A stretch of DNA of 64,000 nucleotides from SPJN01 sp965229935 (GTDB taxonomy: Bacteria; Pseudomonadota; Alphaproteobacteria; SPJN01): assembly GCA_965229935.1 (NCBI GenBank), contig CBDDKB010000002.1:868001-932000 (forward strand), given 5' to 3'. Below the pieces are notes generated by a model that saw nothing but the letters and a program-made list of their open reading frames with translations, was not told the DNA's origin and made no database searches. Positions 1 to 7,714 of this stretch are shown here, one piece after another. The translations under genes were made by a program, and so were the position numbers. Position 1 is the stretch's first letter; each line of letters begins with the position of its first letter.

Positions 1-907
1 CAAGCGAGGTTTCGTAGTCGTCGAGATCTGTTTCCACATTCGGGTCAAAGGCACTGTATAGCAATTGTGTTTCAGGACTTAGTTGCGATAGCTGATAGCC
101 ATTACCGCGCGCTTCAAGTGATCCGTAATCGACACCCAAAACAAGCTCGAACGTTTCGGTGCCTAACAGGCCAAGCTTTGCACGAGCATATGTTTTGTCG
201 AGATTGGCTTCGTCGCGATCAAGCAGACGGTTATAGATATAGCCGTCGCGTTCATTATCCTTGGCGGCAATGCGCAGGCCTGCCACATCTTCCCAAAAAG
301 GGATGTTAATCGCGCCTTCAAACCGTTGCTGGTTATATTCACCAAACAGCGCGCTGCCGTAAACTTCCCATTCGGTGCTGGGGTCGCGCGTTGTGATGTT
401 CAGGGCACCTGCAACAGTGTTTTTACCGAACAATGTGCCTTGCGGGCCGCGCAACACTTCGATCCGTTCAATGTCGATCATCGCATCGTTCAAATATTCG
501 GCACGGCCATAATAAATACCATCGACGAAAAGGCCGATAGATTGTTCAAAACCCTTATTGTCGCCAGAGCCTAGCCCGCGAATCCGAATATAGGAGGACC
601 GGGGCAGGGCGGCGATATCAAGGTTCGGTGCCAGATAACCGACATCATCGACCTTATCAACTGCGCGTGCCTCTAGCAGGTCACCGGCAACCGCGGTCAC
701 TGATAGGGGGACATCCTGAACGTCTTCGGCACGCTTTTGGGCGGTCACAGTGATTTCAGGAATGGTGGGCGGGGCCTTTGTTTCAGTTGTTGCGTCCACC
801 TCTACCGATGCATCTGCCTCAACCGTTGCATCTTGGGCCCAGACGGGCAGGATGATGGTGCTGGCGATGGCGGCAATGCTGGTTGTTCGTGTCAAAAAAT
901 GGCGCAT
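1..907 (-). CDS. TonB-dependent outer-membrane receptor, N-terminal part (3' end outside window)
   Basis: This gene reads leftward and runs off the window edge, so only about 302 N-terminal residues are visible. The ATG at 907-905 opens a signal peptide ending near 'PVWA' (residue 24). A TonB-box-like 'EITVTAQKR' lies at about residues 51-59. A plug domain follows, with 'RIRGLG' (about 108) and 'RIEVLRGPQGTLFGKNTVAG' (about 148-167), the signature of TonB-dependent receptors common in alphaproteobacteria. Such receptors import scarce substrates across the outer membrane using TonB energy. The barrel is mostly missing, so the substrate cannot be guessed. It is divergent from the YeeE/YedE pair. 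Confidence 0.92.
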   Translation of the reverse strand, partial: MRHFLTRTTSIAAIASTIILPVWAQDATVEADASVEVDATTETKAPPTIPEITVTAQKRAEDVQDVPLSVTAVAGDLLEARAVDKVDDVGYLAPNLDIAALPRSSYIRIRGLGSGDNKGFEQSIGLFVDGIYYGRAEYLNDAMIDIERIEVLRGPQGTLFGKNTVAGALNITTRDPSTEWEVYGSALFGEYNQQRFEGAINIPFWEDVAGLRIAAKDNERDGYIYNRLLDRDEANLDKTYARAKLGLLGTETFELVLGVDYGSLEARGNGYQLSQLSPETQLLYSAFDPNVETDLDDYETSL

Positions 908-1057
908 TGTCAAATGTCCTGTGGCGGAATTCCGTGAAAAATCAGTGGAACTCATATGGAAATGTCATAGTGCCGCTTCAAGTACGAAAATTATCTATTT
1001 TCCACAATGCGACAGAAAAACAACATTAATACCACTATATTTGTGTGTTTTTATATA

Positions 1058-1090
1058 TTGACTATTCTGTATATTCATATTATTGAATAT
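1058..1090 (+). promoter_or_regulatory. Putative promoter with SqrR/BigR-like operator (ATTC-N8-GAAT)
   Basis: An inverted repeat ATATTCA (1071-1077) / TGAATAT (1084-1090) contains ATTC-N8-GAAT at 1073-1088. A -35-like TTGACT lies at 1058-1063 and a weak -10-like TATTGA at 1081-1086 (17-bp spacer), so the palindrome would overlap the promoter. ATTC-N8-GAAT is, to my knowledge, the motif reported for the sulfide-responsive ArsR-family repressor SqrR, whose BigR relatives control YeeE/YedE-type genes. The match is seen in the sequence; the regulator assignment is inference, as no such regulator is in the window. Confidence 0.5.
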
Positions 1091-1137
1091 AAAAAGCAGC
1101 AGAAAACTGCGGCTAAGAACCGGATGAGGAGGGCGCA

Positions 1138-1584
1138 ATGGCGGAACTTACCTTGGACACTATCCTGATTTCATTGGCAGGGGGCGTTATGATCGGCCTG
1201 TCTGCTGTGATGCTGATGGCGTTGAATGGGCGGATCGCAGGCATCAGTGGCATTGTGGGTGGTCTGGTCAATCTGACCATGTTGAAAGACGGTGCAGGCG
1301 CGTGGGGCTGGAGCTTGGCCTTTGTCGTTGGTTTAGTGATCTCACCATTTGTTTATGGCCTTGTGGGGGGGGAGCTGCCCGCGCTTGTTCAGCCGCGCAG
1401 TATCAGCGTCATTATTCTAGGCGGTCTTATCGTCGGTTTCGGCACCCGCTTAGGTGGGGGCTGCACCTCCGGTCATGGGGTGTGCGGCATGGCGCGCCTG
1501 TCCCAACGGTCTATCGTGGCGACGATCACCTTTATGCTGACAGGCTTTGCCACCGTCTTTGTCTTTAACCAGATCGGAGGGTGA
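1138..1584 (+). CDS. YeeE/YedE family membrane protein, first half-transporter
   Basis: A 148-residue, strongly hydrophobic protein with about four membrane segments. It carries the YeeE/YedE (sulphur transport, DUF395) signature 'GGGCTSGHGVCG' at about residues 109-120, including its two cysteines. Family members move reduced sulfur species such as thiosulfate, or take part in sulfide/sulfite detoxification. It pairs with the next gene, which starts 5 bp after its stop. This is the two-subunit PmpA/PmpB-like arrangement seen in BigR-controlled operons. The start is the ATG after 'GGATGAGGAGGGCGCA', which holds a good ribosome-binding site. The exact substrate is unknown. Confidence 0.85.
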   Translation: MAELTLDTILISLAGGVMIGLSAVMLMALNGRIAGISGIVGGLVNLTMLKDGAGAWGWSLAFVVGLVISPFVYGLVGGELPALVQPRSISVIILGGLIVGFGTRLGGGCTSGHGVCGMARLSQRSIVATITFMLTGFATVFVFNQIGG

Positions 1585-1588
1585 GGTG

Positions 1589-2038
1589 ATGAAAGCTGTT
1601 TTCGGTGCCTTTGCAGCAGGTCTGTTATTCGGGTTGGGGTTAATCGCGTCAGAAATGGTGAACCCTGCCAAGGTCATTGGCTTCCTTGATCTGTTTGGGG
1701 CGTGGGACCCGTCACTAGCATTCGTGATGGGCGGGGCCTTGGTCACGACCTTTATCGGCTATAGCTTTGTGCTGAAGCGTGAGCGGCCCATCAATGCGCC
1801 TAAGTTCGATTTGCCAACCAAGACAGACCTCGATGCAAGGCTGATCGGTGGTGCCAGCCTGTTTGGTATCGGATGGGGCATGGCGGGCTATTGCCCCGGT
1901 CCTGCGATTGCGGCCTTGCCGTTCATGTACACTGAAACATTTATCTTTGTTGCGGCGATGGTGGTCGGCATGGCAGTTTACAATCTGGTCGATGGGATGA
2001 TGCAACAGCGCGCCCAACCGGCATTGATTGATGGATAA
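1589..2038 (+). CDS. YeeE/YedE family membrane protein, second half-transporter (DUF6691-like)
   Basis: A 149-residue membrane protein beginning MKAVFGAF. This start is chosen because GGAGGGTGAGG lies just before it; an upstream in-frame codon at 1547 would overlap the previous gene heavily. The motif 'GWGMAGYCPGPAIA' near residue 90 resembles the single-cysteine pore motif of the second partner in split YeeE/YedE transporters. With the preceding gene it probably forms one inner-membrane sulfur-compound channel. The sulfotransferase gene follows after 22 bp on the same strand and may be co-transcribed. Confidence 0.82.
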   Translation: MKAVFGAFAAGLLFGLGLIASEMVNPAKVIGFLDLFGAWDPSLAFVMGGALVTTFIGYSFVLKRERPINAPKFDLPTKTDLDARLIGGASLFGIGWGMAGYCPGPAIAALPFMYTETFIFVAAMVVGMAVYNLVDGMMQQRAQPALIDG

Positions 2039-2060
2039 CGCAGACAGAATCTGGGCTTGA

Positions 2061-2960
2061 ATGCTGCCAAATTTGATTATTCCGGGCGCCCCGAAAAGCG
2101 GCACCTCTACCTTGTTTCGCTGGTTGAGTGATCATCCAGAGGTTCAGGGCGCGCGCCTGAAAGAGGTTGAGTTCTTTGTCGATCCTGATTGGCACAGTCA
2201 GAACGAACAGGCGAATGCCCACACTGCGGACGTTGATGCCTATGAACAATTTTTTGATGGGTGGCGCGGTGACGTACCGCCCAAGCTGATCATAGAATCA
2301 ACCCCTGCCTATATGTATCAACAAACGGCGTTGCAGATGCTGCCCAACCTGCCAAGCAAGCCGCATCTTTTGTTTTTGGTGCGTGAGCCATCAGCACAGA
2401 TCAAATCAACTTTTGATTATTTTCAAAACAATTGGCAGCACATTCCCGGCAACTGGTCGTTTGCTGACTATGTTGCCGCGCTGGAGGCGGGACGCACGGA
2501 CTTTTCAAGGAATGAGCTTGTCTACAACGCATTAGATTATGCTGCCTATGACAAGTGGCTGGACATGTGGCGCGCGGCAGTTGGGCCTGATCGTATGAGC
2601 GTGCTGTCGATGGAGCAGTTCTTTAAAGACCCGCAGGCCAGCATGACAGTGCTATGCGCGCAGTTTGGCCTCAACCCCGCGTTTTATGAACGTTACGACT
2701 TCCCGCGCGAGAACGAAACCTATCAAGTCAAGTCACAGGCATTGCAATCGCTGAATGTGCGTGTGCGTGCATTGCTGCCAAGGAATAATGCGCTTTATAA
2801 CGGTTTGCGCGGCCTTTATCGCAGGTTGAATACCGCACCGAAACAGCAAGTTAGCACTGATGCTGATAGCGCCGCATTGGCCCGTTTAAAGGCGCGCTAT
2901 ACCGATTTGTCCGCGACATTGGGGCAATCCTATGGGCTTGATCTCAGCCATTGGCGCTGA
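2061..2960 (+). CDS. Sulfotransferase family protein
   Basis: This 299-residue cytoplasmic protein opens with 'LIIPGAPKSGTSTLFRWL', the 5'-phosphosulfate loop that binds PAPS in sulfotransferases. A second motif, 'LLFLVREPSAQIKSTF' at about residues 109-124, matches the 3'-phosphate-binding region. Length and motifs fit the Sulfotransfer_1 / heparan-sulfate-sulfotransferase-like group, which transfers sulfate to carbohydrate or lipid hydroxyls. The acceptor cannot be predicted. It lies 22 bp after the YeeE/YedE pair, so a sulfur-related operon is possible. The cobalamin riboswitch begins just after its stop. Confidence 0.85.
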   Translation: MLPNLIIPGAPKSGTSTLFRWLSDHPEVQGARLKEVEFFVDPDWHSQNEQANAHTADVDAYEQFFDGWRGDVPPKLIIESTPAYMYQQTALQMLPNLPSKPHLLFLVREPSAQIKSTFDYFQNNWQHIPGNWSFADYVAALEAGRTDFSRNELVYNALDYAAYDKWLDMWRAAVGPDRMSVLSMEQFFKDPQASMTVLCAQFGLNPAFYERYDFPRENETYQVKSQALQSLNVRVRALLPRNNALYNGLRGLYRRLNTAPKQQVSTDADSAALARLKARYTDLSATLGQSYGLDLSHWR

Positions 2961-2969
2961 TACACCCTT

Positions 2970-3150
2970 CCCACCACAGGCTGGTGTAGGGAATGCGGTG
3001 CGCCTTGAATTCAGGGCTAGTCCGCAACTGTCCCCGCAACTGTAAACGGTAAGCAAGGTGCCAAAACCACTGTTCGGTCAACGAACGGGAAGGGGTGCCA
3101 AGCGATAGAACCGTAAGTCAGGAAACCTTGCCGCCTGTCCGTCCTCATGG
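2970..3150 (+). promoter_or_regulatory. Cobalamin (B12) riboswitch
   Basis: The leader of btuB contains the conserved cobalamin-aptamer blocks in order: 'GGGAATGCGGTG' (about 2990-3001), 'CCCCGCAACTGTAAACGG' (3032-3049), 'CCACTG' and 'CGGGAAGG' (about 3068-3094), and the B12 box 'AAGTCAGGAAACCTTGCC' (3115-3132). Adenosyl- or methylcobalamin binding to this RNA normally shuts off B12 uptake genes. It precedes btuB-btuF-btuC-btuD, which fits exactly. Borders are approximate. Confidence 0.95.
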
Positions 3151-3240
3151 TCGTCCGGGTTGAGCCTGCCATGTCGGAACCTTTCCGAAGCGACGGTTGA
3201 ACCTGTGTCACGCATTGCGTGATGCGTTGTTACCTATTGC

Positions 3241-3260
3241 GGAAAGGGATGCTTTCCATG
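3241..3260 (+). promoter_or_regulatory. Hairpin sequestering the btuB ribosome-binding site
   Basis: GGAAAG (3241-3246) can pair with CTTTCC (3252-3257), leaving a 5-nt loop and directly abutting the chosen ATG at 3258. The purine arm is the best Shine-Dalgarno candidate for that start. This suggests that the riboswitch acts at translation initiation. A second small stem, TCACGC-ATT-GCGTGA, lies at about 3207-3221. No U-rich intrinsic terminator is seen in the leader. Confidence 0.5.
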
Positions 3261-5132
3261 GCCTATAAACATTATGCGCTTGCTGCTGCACTGGCGCTTT
3301 CAACTGGTGCGGCACTCGCTGACGAGCCTGCCGATGAAATTCTTGTCATCGGCTCATTAACCCCCATTAGTGCAAGTGCGCTTGGCGCCTCTGTCACCAC
3401 ACTTGATCAGGATGACATCGCGCTGCGTCAGCCAATTTTGGCTGGTGACCTGTTGCGCAACCTGCCGGGTTTGACTGTTGGACAGTCAGGCAGCTTTGGT
3501 GGTTTGACTTCACTGCGCATACGGGGTGCAGAGGCGGACCATACACTGACATTTATCGATGGGATTGAGGCGGCAGACCCCGGTTCCTTCGGGACCATCA
3601 TTGATATGTCTCACCTGTCATCATTTGATCTTGGTCGGGTAACCGTTCTGCGCGGTGGCCAAAGCGCGCTTTATGGCGCGGACGCTTTGGGCGGTGTTGT
3701 GTCCTTTGAAACCCCTGGTCTGTTTGGCGCGGATCAAACCTTTGCCGAGCTTGAAGGGGGCAGCTTCAACACATGGCGCGGCGGTGCCGGGATTGCCCGT
3801 AGCGATGACACGGTCTCAGTTCGCCTGTCGGTCAATCGCATTATCTCAGACGGTGATAACGCGATTGTCCGCGGCAATGAGGATGATGGGTATGAGGCAA
3901 CCAACATGCATGGCAAACTTGGCATTCGTTTGAATGAAGGTTTGACTTTTGATGTTGTCGCCCTTCGTCAGGAAAATCGTGCAGAATTTGACAGTTCCGC
4001 ATTGGTAGGTGGCCTGTTTGTGCTTACAGACAATCCCTCAGACCGGACAGAGTTTGAGCGCAATATGGGTCGCGCAGGATTGACATATGAAAGCCAAAAT
4101 AAGTTGTGGCTAGGCGAAGTGTCGGCGCAAATATTAGATAGTCGTCAGGACACAAATGGCGCAATCACAGATGGGTTCCGCCGCAAGCTTGATGCGCAAG
4201 TGTCTCGATTGATTGAAACAGATGGGTTTGATCATAGGATCACACTCGCCGCCCGGACTGAGACTGAGAAACGTGTCTCAAGCGCTGGTGGCTTCACCCG
4301 TGGGCAAGACAGCACTATCGTTGAATATCGGCTGATTGCCGAACAGGGCATTGCCCTTGGTGCAAGTCTGCGCCATGACAGCAATGACTCTTTCAAGGAC
4401 AAAACAACTTGGCATGTAGATGCGCGCGCGCGGCTTCGTGAGGGTTGGGCTGCCCATGCAAGTTGGGGGACGGGTATCAAGGCCCCCGATTTTTCTGAAT
4501 TGTTTGATATTCCGGTATTCTTTACTGCCGGCAACCCAAACTTGAAGCCTGAAGAATCTGAAAGTTGGGATATTGGTCTAACCCATGACTTTGCGCATGA
4601 CGGGTTCAGCGGCACATTCGACGTCACTTACTTTCACGCCGATCTGACAAATGAAATTCAGTTTGTGTTTGTGCCGTTTCCCGGTCTGTCAACATTTGCC
4701 AATGGTGCGAATGATAGCAAGCGGCAGGGGGTCGAAGCCGCGCTCGAACTTATGGTCGGCAATAATACCGCGTTGATGCTTGGCTATACTTGGCTTGATG
4801 CAGAGGACCCGAATGGGGATGCGGAAATTCGCCGTCCCGAACACAGTGCCTATGCTAATTTGAGCCATAGAATGTTGGATGACCGCTTAACCGGAAATCT
4901 GAATGTCGCGTTTAATGGCGAGATGCCTGACACCGATTTTTCAAACGGAAGCAGGGTCGTGTTGGATGACTATGTCTTGGTCGATGTAGCGCTGGCATAT
5001 CAGTTGACTGATGGGTTTGAGCTTACGGCCCGCGCTGATAACTTGTTGGATGAAGACTATCAGGACATTTTTGAATTTGTCGGTCTTGGAAGGGGTGTCT
5101 TTGTTGGCTTGCGTGCGTCATTGGGTGAGTAA
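3258..5132 (+). CDS. btuB: TonB-dependent vitamin B12 receptor BtuB
   Basis: A 624-residue outer-membrane receptor that would take up cobalamin. The signal peptide runs from MAYKHYALAAALAL to an 'ALA' cleavage site near residue 21. It is followed by a TonB-box-like 'DEILVIGS', a plug with 'LRIRGAEADHTLTFIDGI' and 'VTVLRGGQSALYGADALGG', then a beta-barrel. The N-terminal plug style matches BtuB-like receptors. The ATG at 3258 is preferred because the signal peptide starts there; 3249 and 3219 are in-frame alternatives. The B12 riboswitch upstream and btuFCD downstream give the substrate. Its stop overlaps the btuF start. Confidence 0.93.
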   Translation: MAYKHYALAAALALSTGAALADEPADEILVIGSLTPISASALGASVTTLDQDDIALRQPILAGDLLRNLPGLTVGQSGSFGGLTSLRIRGAEADHTLTFIDGIEAADPGSFGTIIDMSHLSSFDLGRVTVLRGGQSALYGADALGGVVSFETPGLFGADQTFAELEGGSFNTWRGGAGIARSDDTVSVRLSVNRIISDGDNAIVRGNEDDGYEATNMHGKLGIRLNEGLTFDVVALRQENRAEFDSSALVGGLFVLTDNPSDRTEFERNMGRAGLTYESQNKLWLGEVSAQILDSRQDTNGAITDGFRRKLDAQVSRLIETDGFDHRITLAARTETEKRVSSAGGFTRGQDSTIVEYRLIAEQGIALGASLRHDSNDSFKDKTTWHVDARARLREGWAAHASWGTGIKAPDFSELFDIPVFFTAGNPNLKPEESESWDIGLTHDFAHDGFSGTFDVTYFHADLTNEIQFVFVPFPGLSTFANGANDSKRQGVEAALELMVGNNTALMLGYTWLDAEDPNGDAEIRRPEHSAYANLSHRMLDDRLTGNLNVAFNGEMPDTDFSNGSRVVLDDYVLVDVALAYQLTDGFELTARADNLLDEDYQDIFEFVGLGRGVFVGLRASLGE

Positions 5133-5958
5133 ACTCATCCTTTTGTTCAGTGTGGTGCTGTCGATAGCGACGGCACCCGCTGATGCGCGCCCTGTGCGTA
5201 TTGTGTCGCTCAACCTTTGTAGTGATCAATTGTTGTTGGCACTGGCGGATCGTGAACAGATTGCCTCTGTTAGTTTCTTTGCTGCCGATCCGCGTTTCTC
5301 GCTGATCACTGACAAAATCGAAGGGCTGCCCCTTAATCACGGATTGGCCGAAGAAGTGCTTGCCCTTCAGCCTGATCTTGTCCTGACGGGAAATTACACG
5401 GCGCGCTATGCTGTGCAGCATTTGCGGGCGCTTAATGTGCCGGTTGTTGAGTTGGCGCCTGCTCAAAATTTTGATGATATTGCCGACCGCATTTTGACTG
5501 TGGGTAAGGCAGTTGGGCAAAGTGATCGTGCCCTTGCGATCGTCAATGAAATGTGGGCTCACCTGTCTGAGCTTGATCAAATCGATACCACGAACAAATC
5601 GCGGGTTCTGTCTTTTGCCTCAGGCGGTGCAACGATTGGGGCACCCAGCCTGTTCAATACAATCGTCGGTCGCGCAGGGCATAGTAATGTTGCTGCGGAT
5701 GATCTTGGTATGGGCAGTTGGGGCCAAATCGGCCTAGAAGGGATTATACAATTGCAGCCTGATTATGTGCTGCTTGAAGGCTTGCACCAACAACATAATT
5801 CCCTGACGCGCAACTTGATGCAGCATCGTGCCGTACGCAAATTGTTAGATGCGGGCAAGATGAAGCTTGCGCCAGTTGACGGGCGCTTATGGTCATGTGG
5901 CGGTCCACATACTGTTGAGGCTGTTGCCGCCTTCAAAGCTTTGGGGGGCGCAGAATGA
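5125..5958 (+). CDS. btuF: Periplasmic cobalamin-binding protein BtuF
   Basis: This protein of about 277 residues would deliver B12 from the periplasm to the BtuCD permease. The GTG at 5125 overlaps the btuB stop and starts a clean signal peptide (SKLILLFSVVLSIATAPADA). A GTG at 5113 is an alternative. The mature part starts 'RPVRIVSLNLCSDQLLLALA', typical of the PeripBP_2 / BtuF-FecB fold. 'LQPDLVLTG' and 'GRLWSCGGPHTVEA' are also family-like. Its stop overlaps btuC by 4 bp (ATGA), indicating translational coupling. Confidence 0.88.
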   Translation: MSKLILLFSVVLSIATAPADARPVRIVSLNLCSDQLLLALADREQIASVSFFAADPRFSLITDKIEGLPLNHGLAEEVLALQPDLVLTGNYTARYAVQHLRALNVPVVELAPAQNFDDIADRILTVGKAVGQSDRALAIVNEMWAHLSELDQIDTTNKSRVLSFASGGATIGAPSLFNTIVGRAGHSNVAADDLGMGSWGQIGLEGIIQLQPDYVLLEGLHQQHNSLTRNLMQHRAVRKLLDAGKMKLAPVDGRLWSCGGPHTVEAVAAFKALGGAE

Positions 5959-6956
5959 CTGCCAAGCGCCTAAGCCTGATTTTACTACTGCTTGCGATCA
6001 TTGGCGGTTCGGCATCTGCCTTTTTTGCGCGTGGCGCTATCAGCCTGTTTGGCGACTATCAAATGTTGCTGGCAACTGATCCAGAAACCGCAGCCATATT
6101 GTTTTGGGATATTCGGTTGCCGCGCGCCTTGTTGGCGCTGATGGTGGGGGCAAGTCTTGGCTTGTCAGGCGCTGCGCTACAAGGTTTGACCCGCAACCCC
6201 TTGGCGGAGCCGGGGCTGATCGGCGCATCAAGCGGGGCGGCATTAGGGGCCGTGATCATTTTCTATTTCGGGCTGTTTGGCACTGCTGGGTTAAGTTTGC
6301 TCAGCCTTCCAGTTGGCGGATTGATCGGTGCCGCCGTGGCGATGATTTTGCTTGTGACGCTATGGGGGGATGACACGCGTATCGCAACGCTTGTGCTTGC
6401 GGGTGTTGCGATCAATGCGCTGGCAAATGCCTTTGTTGCATTGTTGCTGACTGTCGCGCCCAGCCCCTTTGCAATTTATGAAATCATGTTCTGGATGATG
6501 GGGTCGCTTGCGGACCGGTCCTATGATCATGTGATGATAGCCTTGCCCTTTATGTTGGTGGGGTGGGGGATGATCTTGGCGGCGGGCCGCGGGCTTGACG
6601 CCATGACATTAGGCGCGGAAAGCGCACGCAGCCTTGGTGTTTCGATAAGACGGACACGGTTTTTGACGGTGATGGGCACCGCATTATGCGTTGGTGCCGC
6701 TGTCAGCGTGTCGGGCGTTATCGGCTTTGTCGGGCTGGTTGTGCCGCATTTGGTGCGCCCCTTCACAGGGCACATGCCGGGGGCGAGCCTGATCCCGTCT
6801 GCATTGGCAGGTGCGGTGTTGTTGGTTTTTGCCGATATTGGCGTGCGTATTTTGACCCCGGGGGTTGAGCTGCGCTTGGGTGTCGTTACAGCCTTTATCG
6901 GTGTGCCGTTCTTTGTGCTTTTGTTGCTGCGCGCCAAACGGGGGCTGCTCGCATGA
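5955..6956 (+). CDS. btuC: Cobalamin ABC transporter permease BtuC
   Basis: A 333-residue polytopic protein of the FecCD/BtuC permease family, with about ten membrane helices. Recognisable motifs are 'RLPRALLALMVGASLGLSGA' near residue 53, 'QGLTRNPLAEPGLIGASSGA' just after it, and 'GFVGLVVPHLVRPFTGHMPG' near residue 258, which includes the coupling helix that contacts the ATPase. It overlaps both btuF and btuD by 4 bp. The B12 role comes from the riboswitch and btuB; the family alone would also allow iron-siderophore transport. Confidence 0.92.
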   Translation: MTAKRLSLILLLLAIIGGSASAFFARGAISLFGDYQMLLATDPETAAILFWDIRLPRALLALMVGASLGLSGAALQGLTRNPLAEPGLIGASSGAALGAVIIFYFGLFGTAGLSLLSLPVGGLIGAAVAMILLVTLWGDDTRIATLVLAGVAINALANAFVALLLTVAPSPFAIYEIMFWMMGSLADRSYDHVMIALPFMLVGWGMILAAGRGLDAMTLGAESARSLGVSIRRTRFLTVMGTALCVGAAVSVSGVIGFVGLVVPHLVRPFTGHMPGASLIPSALAGAVLLVFADIGVRILTPGVELRLGVVTAFIGVPFFVLLLLRAKRGLLA

Positions 6957-7714
6957 CCAGTTTGCGCGTCGAAAAGCTGTCTCTCACGATTGATGACAAA
7001 CGCCTGTTGGATGATGTCAGCCTGTCTGTCGGAACCGGGCAGCTTGTAGGTCTGATTGGGCCAAACGGTGCGGGCAAGTCCAGCTTGTTGCGGTCGATAA
7101 CCGGCAACCTGCAAGGCTGGCAGGGTGAAATCAAGCTGGATGGGCAATCGATTGATAAGACAAAGCGGCAGGACCGGGCACGCGCCATCGCTTATCTGCC
7201 GCAAAATCATGAGGGGCTATGGCCGATCACGGGGCGGCGTTTGATTATGTTGGGGCGACTGCCGCATCTTGGGCCCTTTAGTGGTGAGAGTGATAAAGAC
7301 CACGCCATCGTTGAGCGTGTTTTGGGCGAGGTTGATGCGCTTGATTTTGCAGACCGCCCGGTAACGCATCTTAGCGGGGGTGAGTTGGCCCGCATTTGGT
7401 TGGCGCGCGCGCTGGTGGTTGAGGCACCCTTGTTACTGGCTGACGAGCCGATTGCCGCCCTTGACCCCGCGCACCAATTGGCAACCATGTCCCTGTTCCG
7501 CGCGGCTGTCGATAACGGGCAGGGGGTAATGGTTGTGCTGCATGATTTGGGATTGGCAGCGCGCCTGTGTGATCGTCTTGTTCTGATGGATCAAGGGCGC
7601 GTGATTGCAGACGGTACGCCTGAGGATGTGTTGACGGCGGACCGTGTGGCCGCCGTCTACAATGTTCGATTAACCCGCGAAGGGTCGGGGGCGATTAGTC
7701 TGTCGCCGCTGTAA
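6953..7714 (+). CDS. btuD: Cobalamin ABC transporter ATP-binding protein BtuD
   Basis: A 253-residue ABC ATPase that would power B12 import. Walker A 'GPNGAGKSS' lies at about residues 36-44, the Q-loop region 'AYLPQN' near 80, the signature 'LSGGELARIWLARAL' near 140, Walker B 'LLLADEP' near 160, and the H-loop 'VLHDLG' near 193. It is the last gene of the btuBFCD operon and overlaps btuC by 4 bp. Its 3' end overlaps the convergent fucosidase gene by 20 bp, so no terminator fits between them. Confidence 0.93.
   Translation: MTSLRVEKLSLTIDDKRLLDDVSLSVGTGQLVGLIGPNGAGKSSLLRSITGNLQGWQGEIKLDGQSIDKTKRQDRARAIAYLPQNHEGLWPITGRRLIMLGRLPHLGPFSGESDKDHAIVERVLGEVDALDFADRPVTHLSGGELARIWLARALVVEAPLLLADEPIAALDPAHQLATMSLFRAAVDNGQGVMVVLHDLGLAARLCDRLVLMDQGRVIADGTPEDVLTADRVAAVYNVRLTREGSGAISLSPL

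Noticed and set aside
6527..7210. 227-codon open frame antisense to btuC/btuD
   Set aside because: Shadow frame across two overlapping conserved transporter genes.
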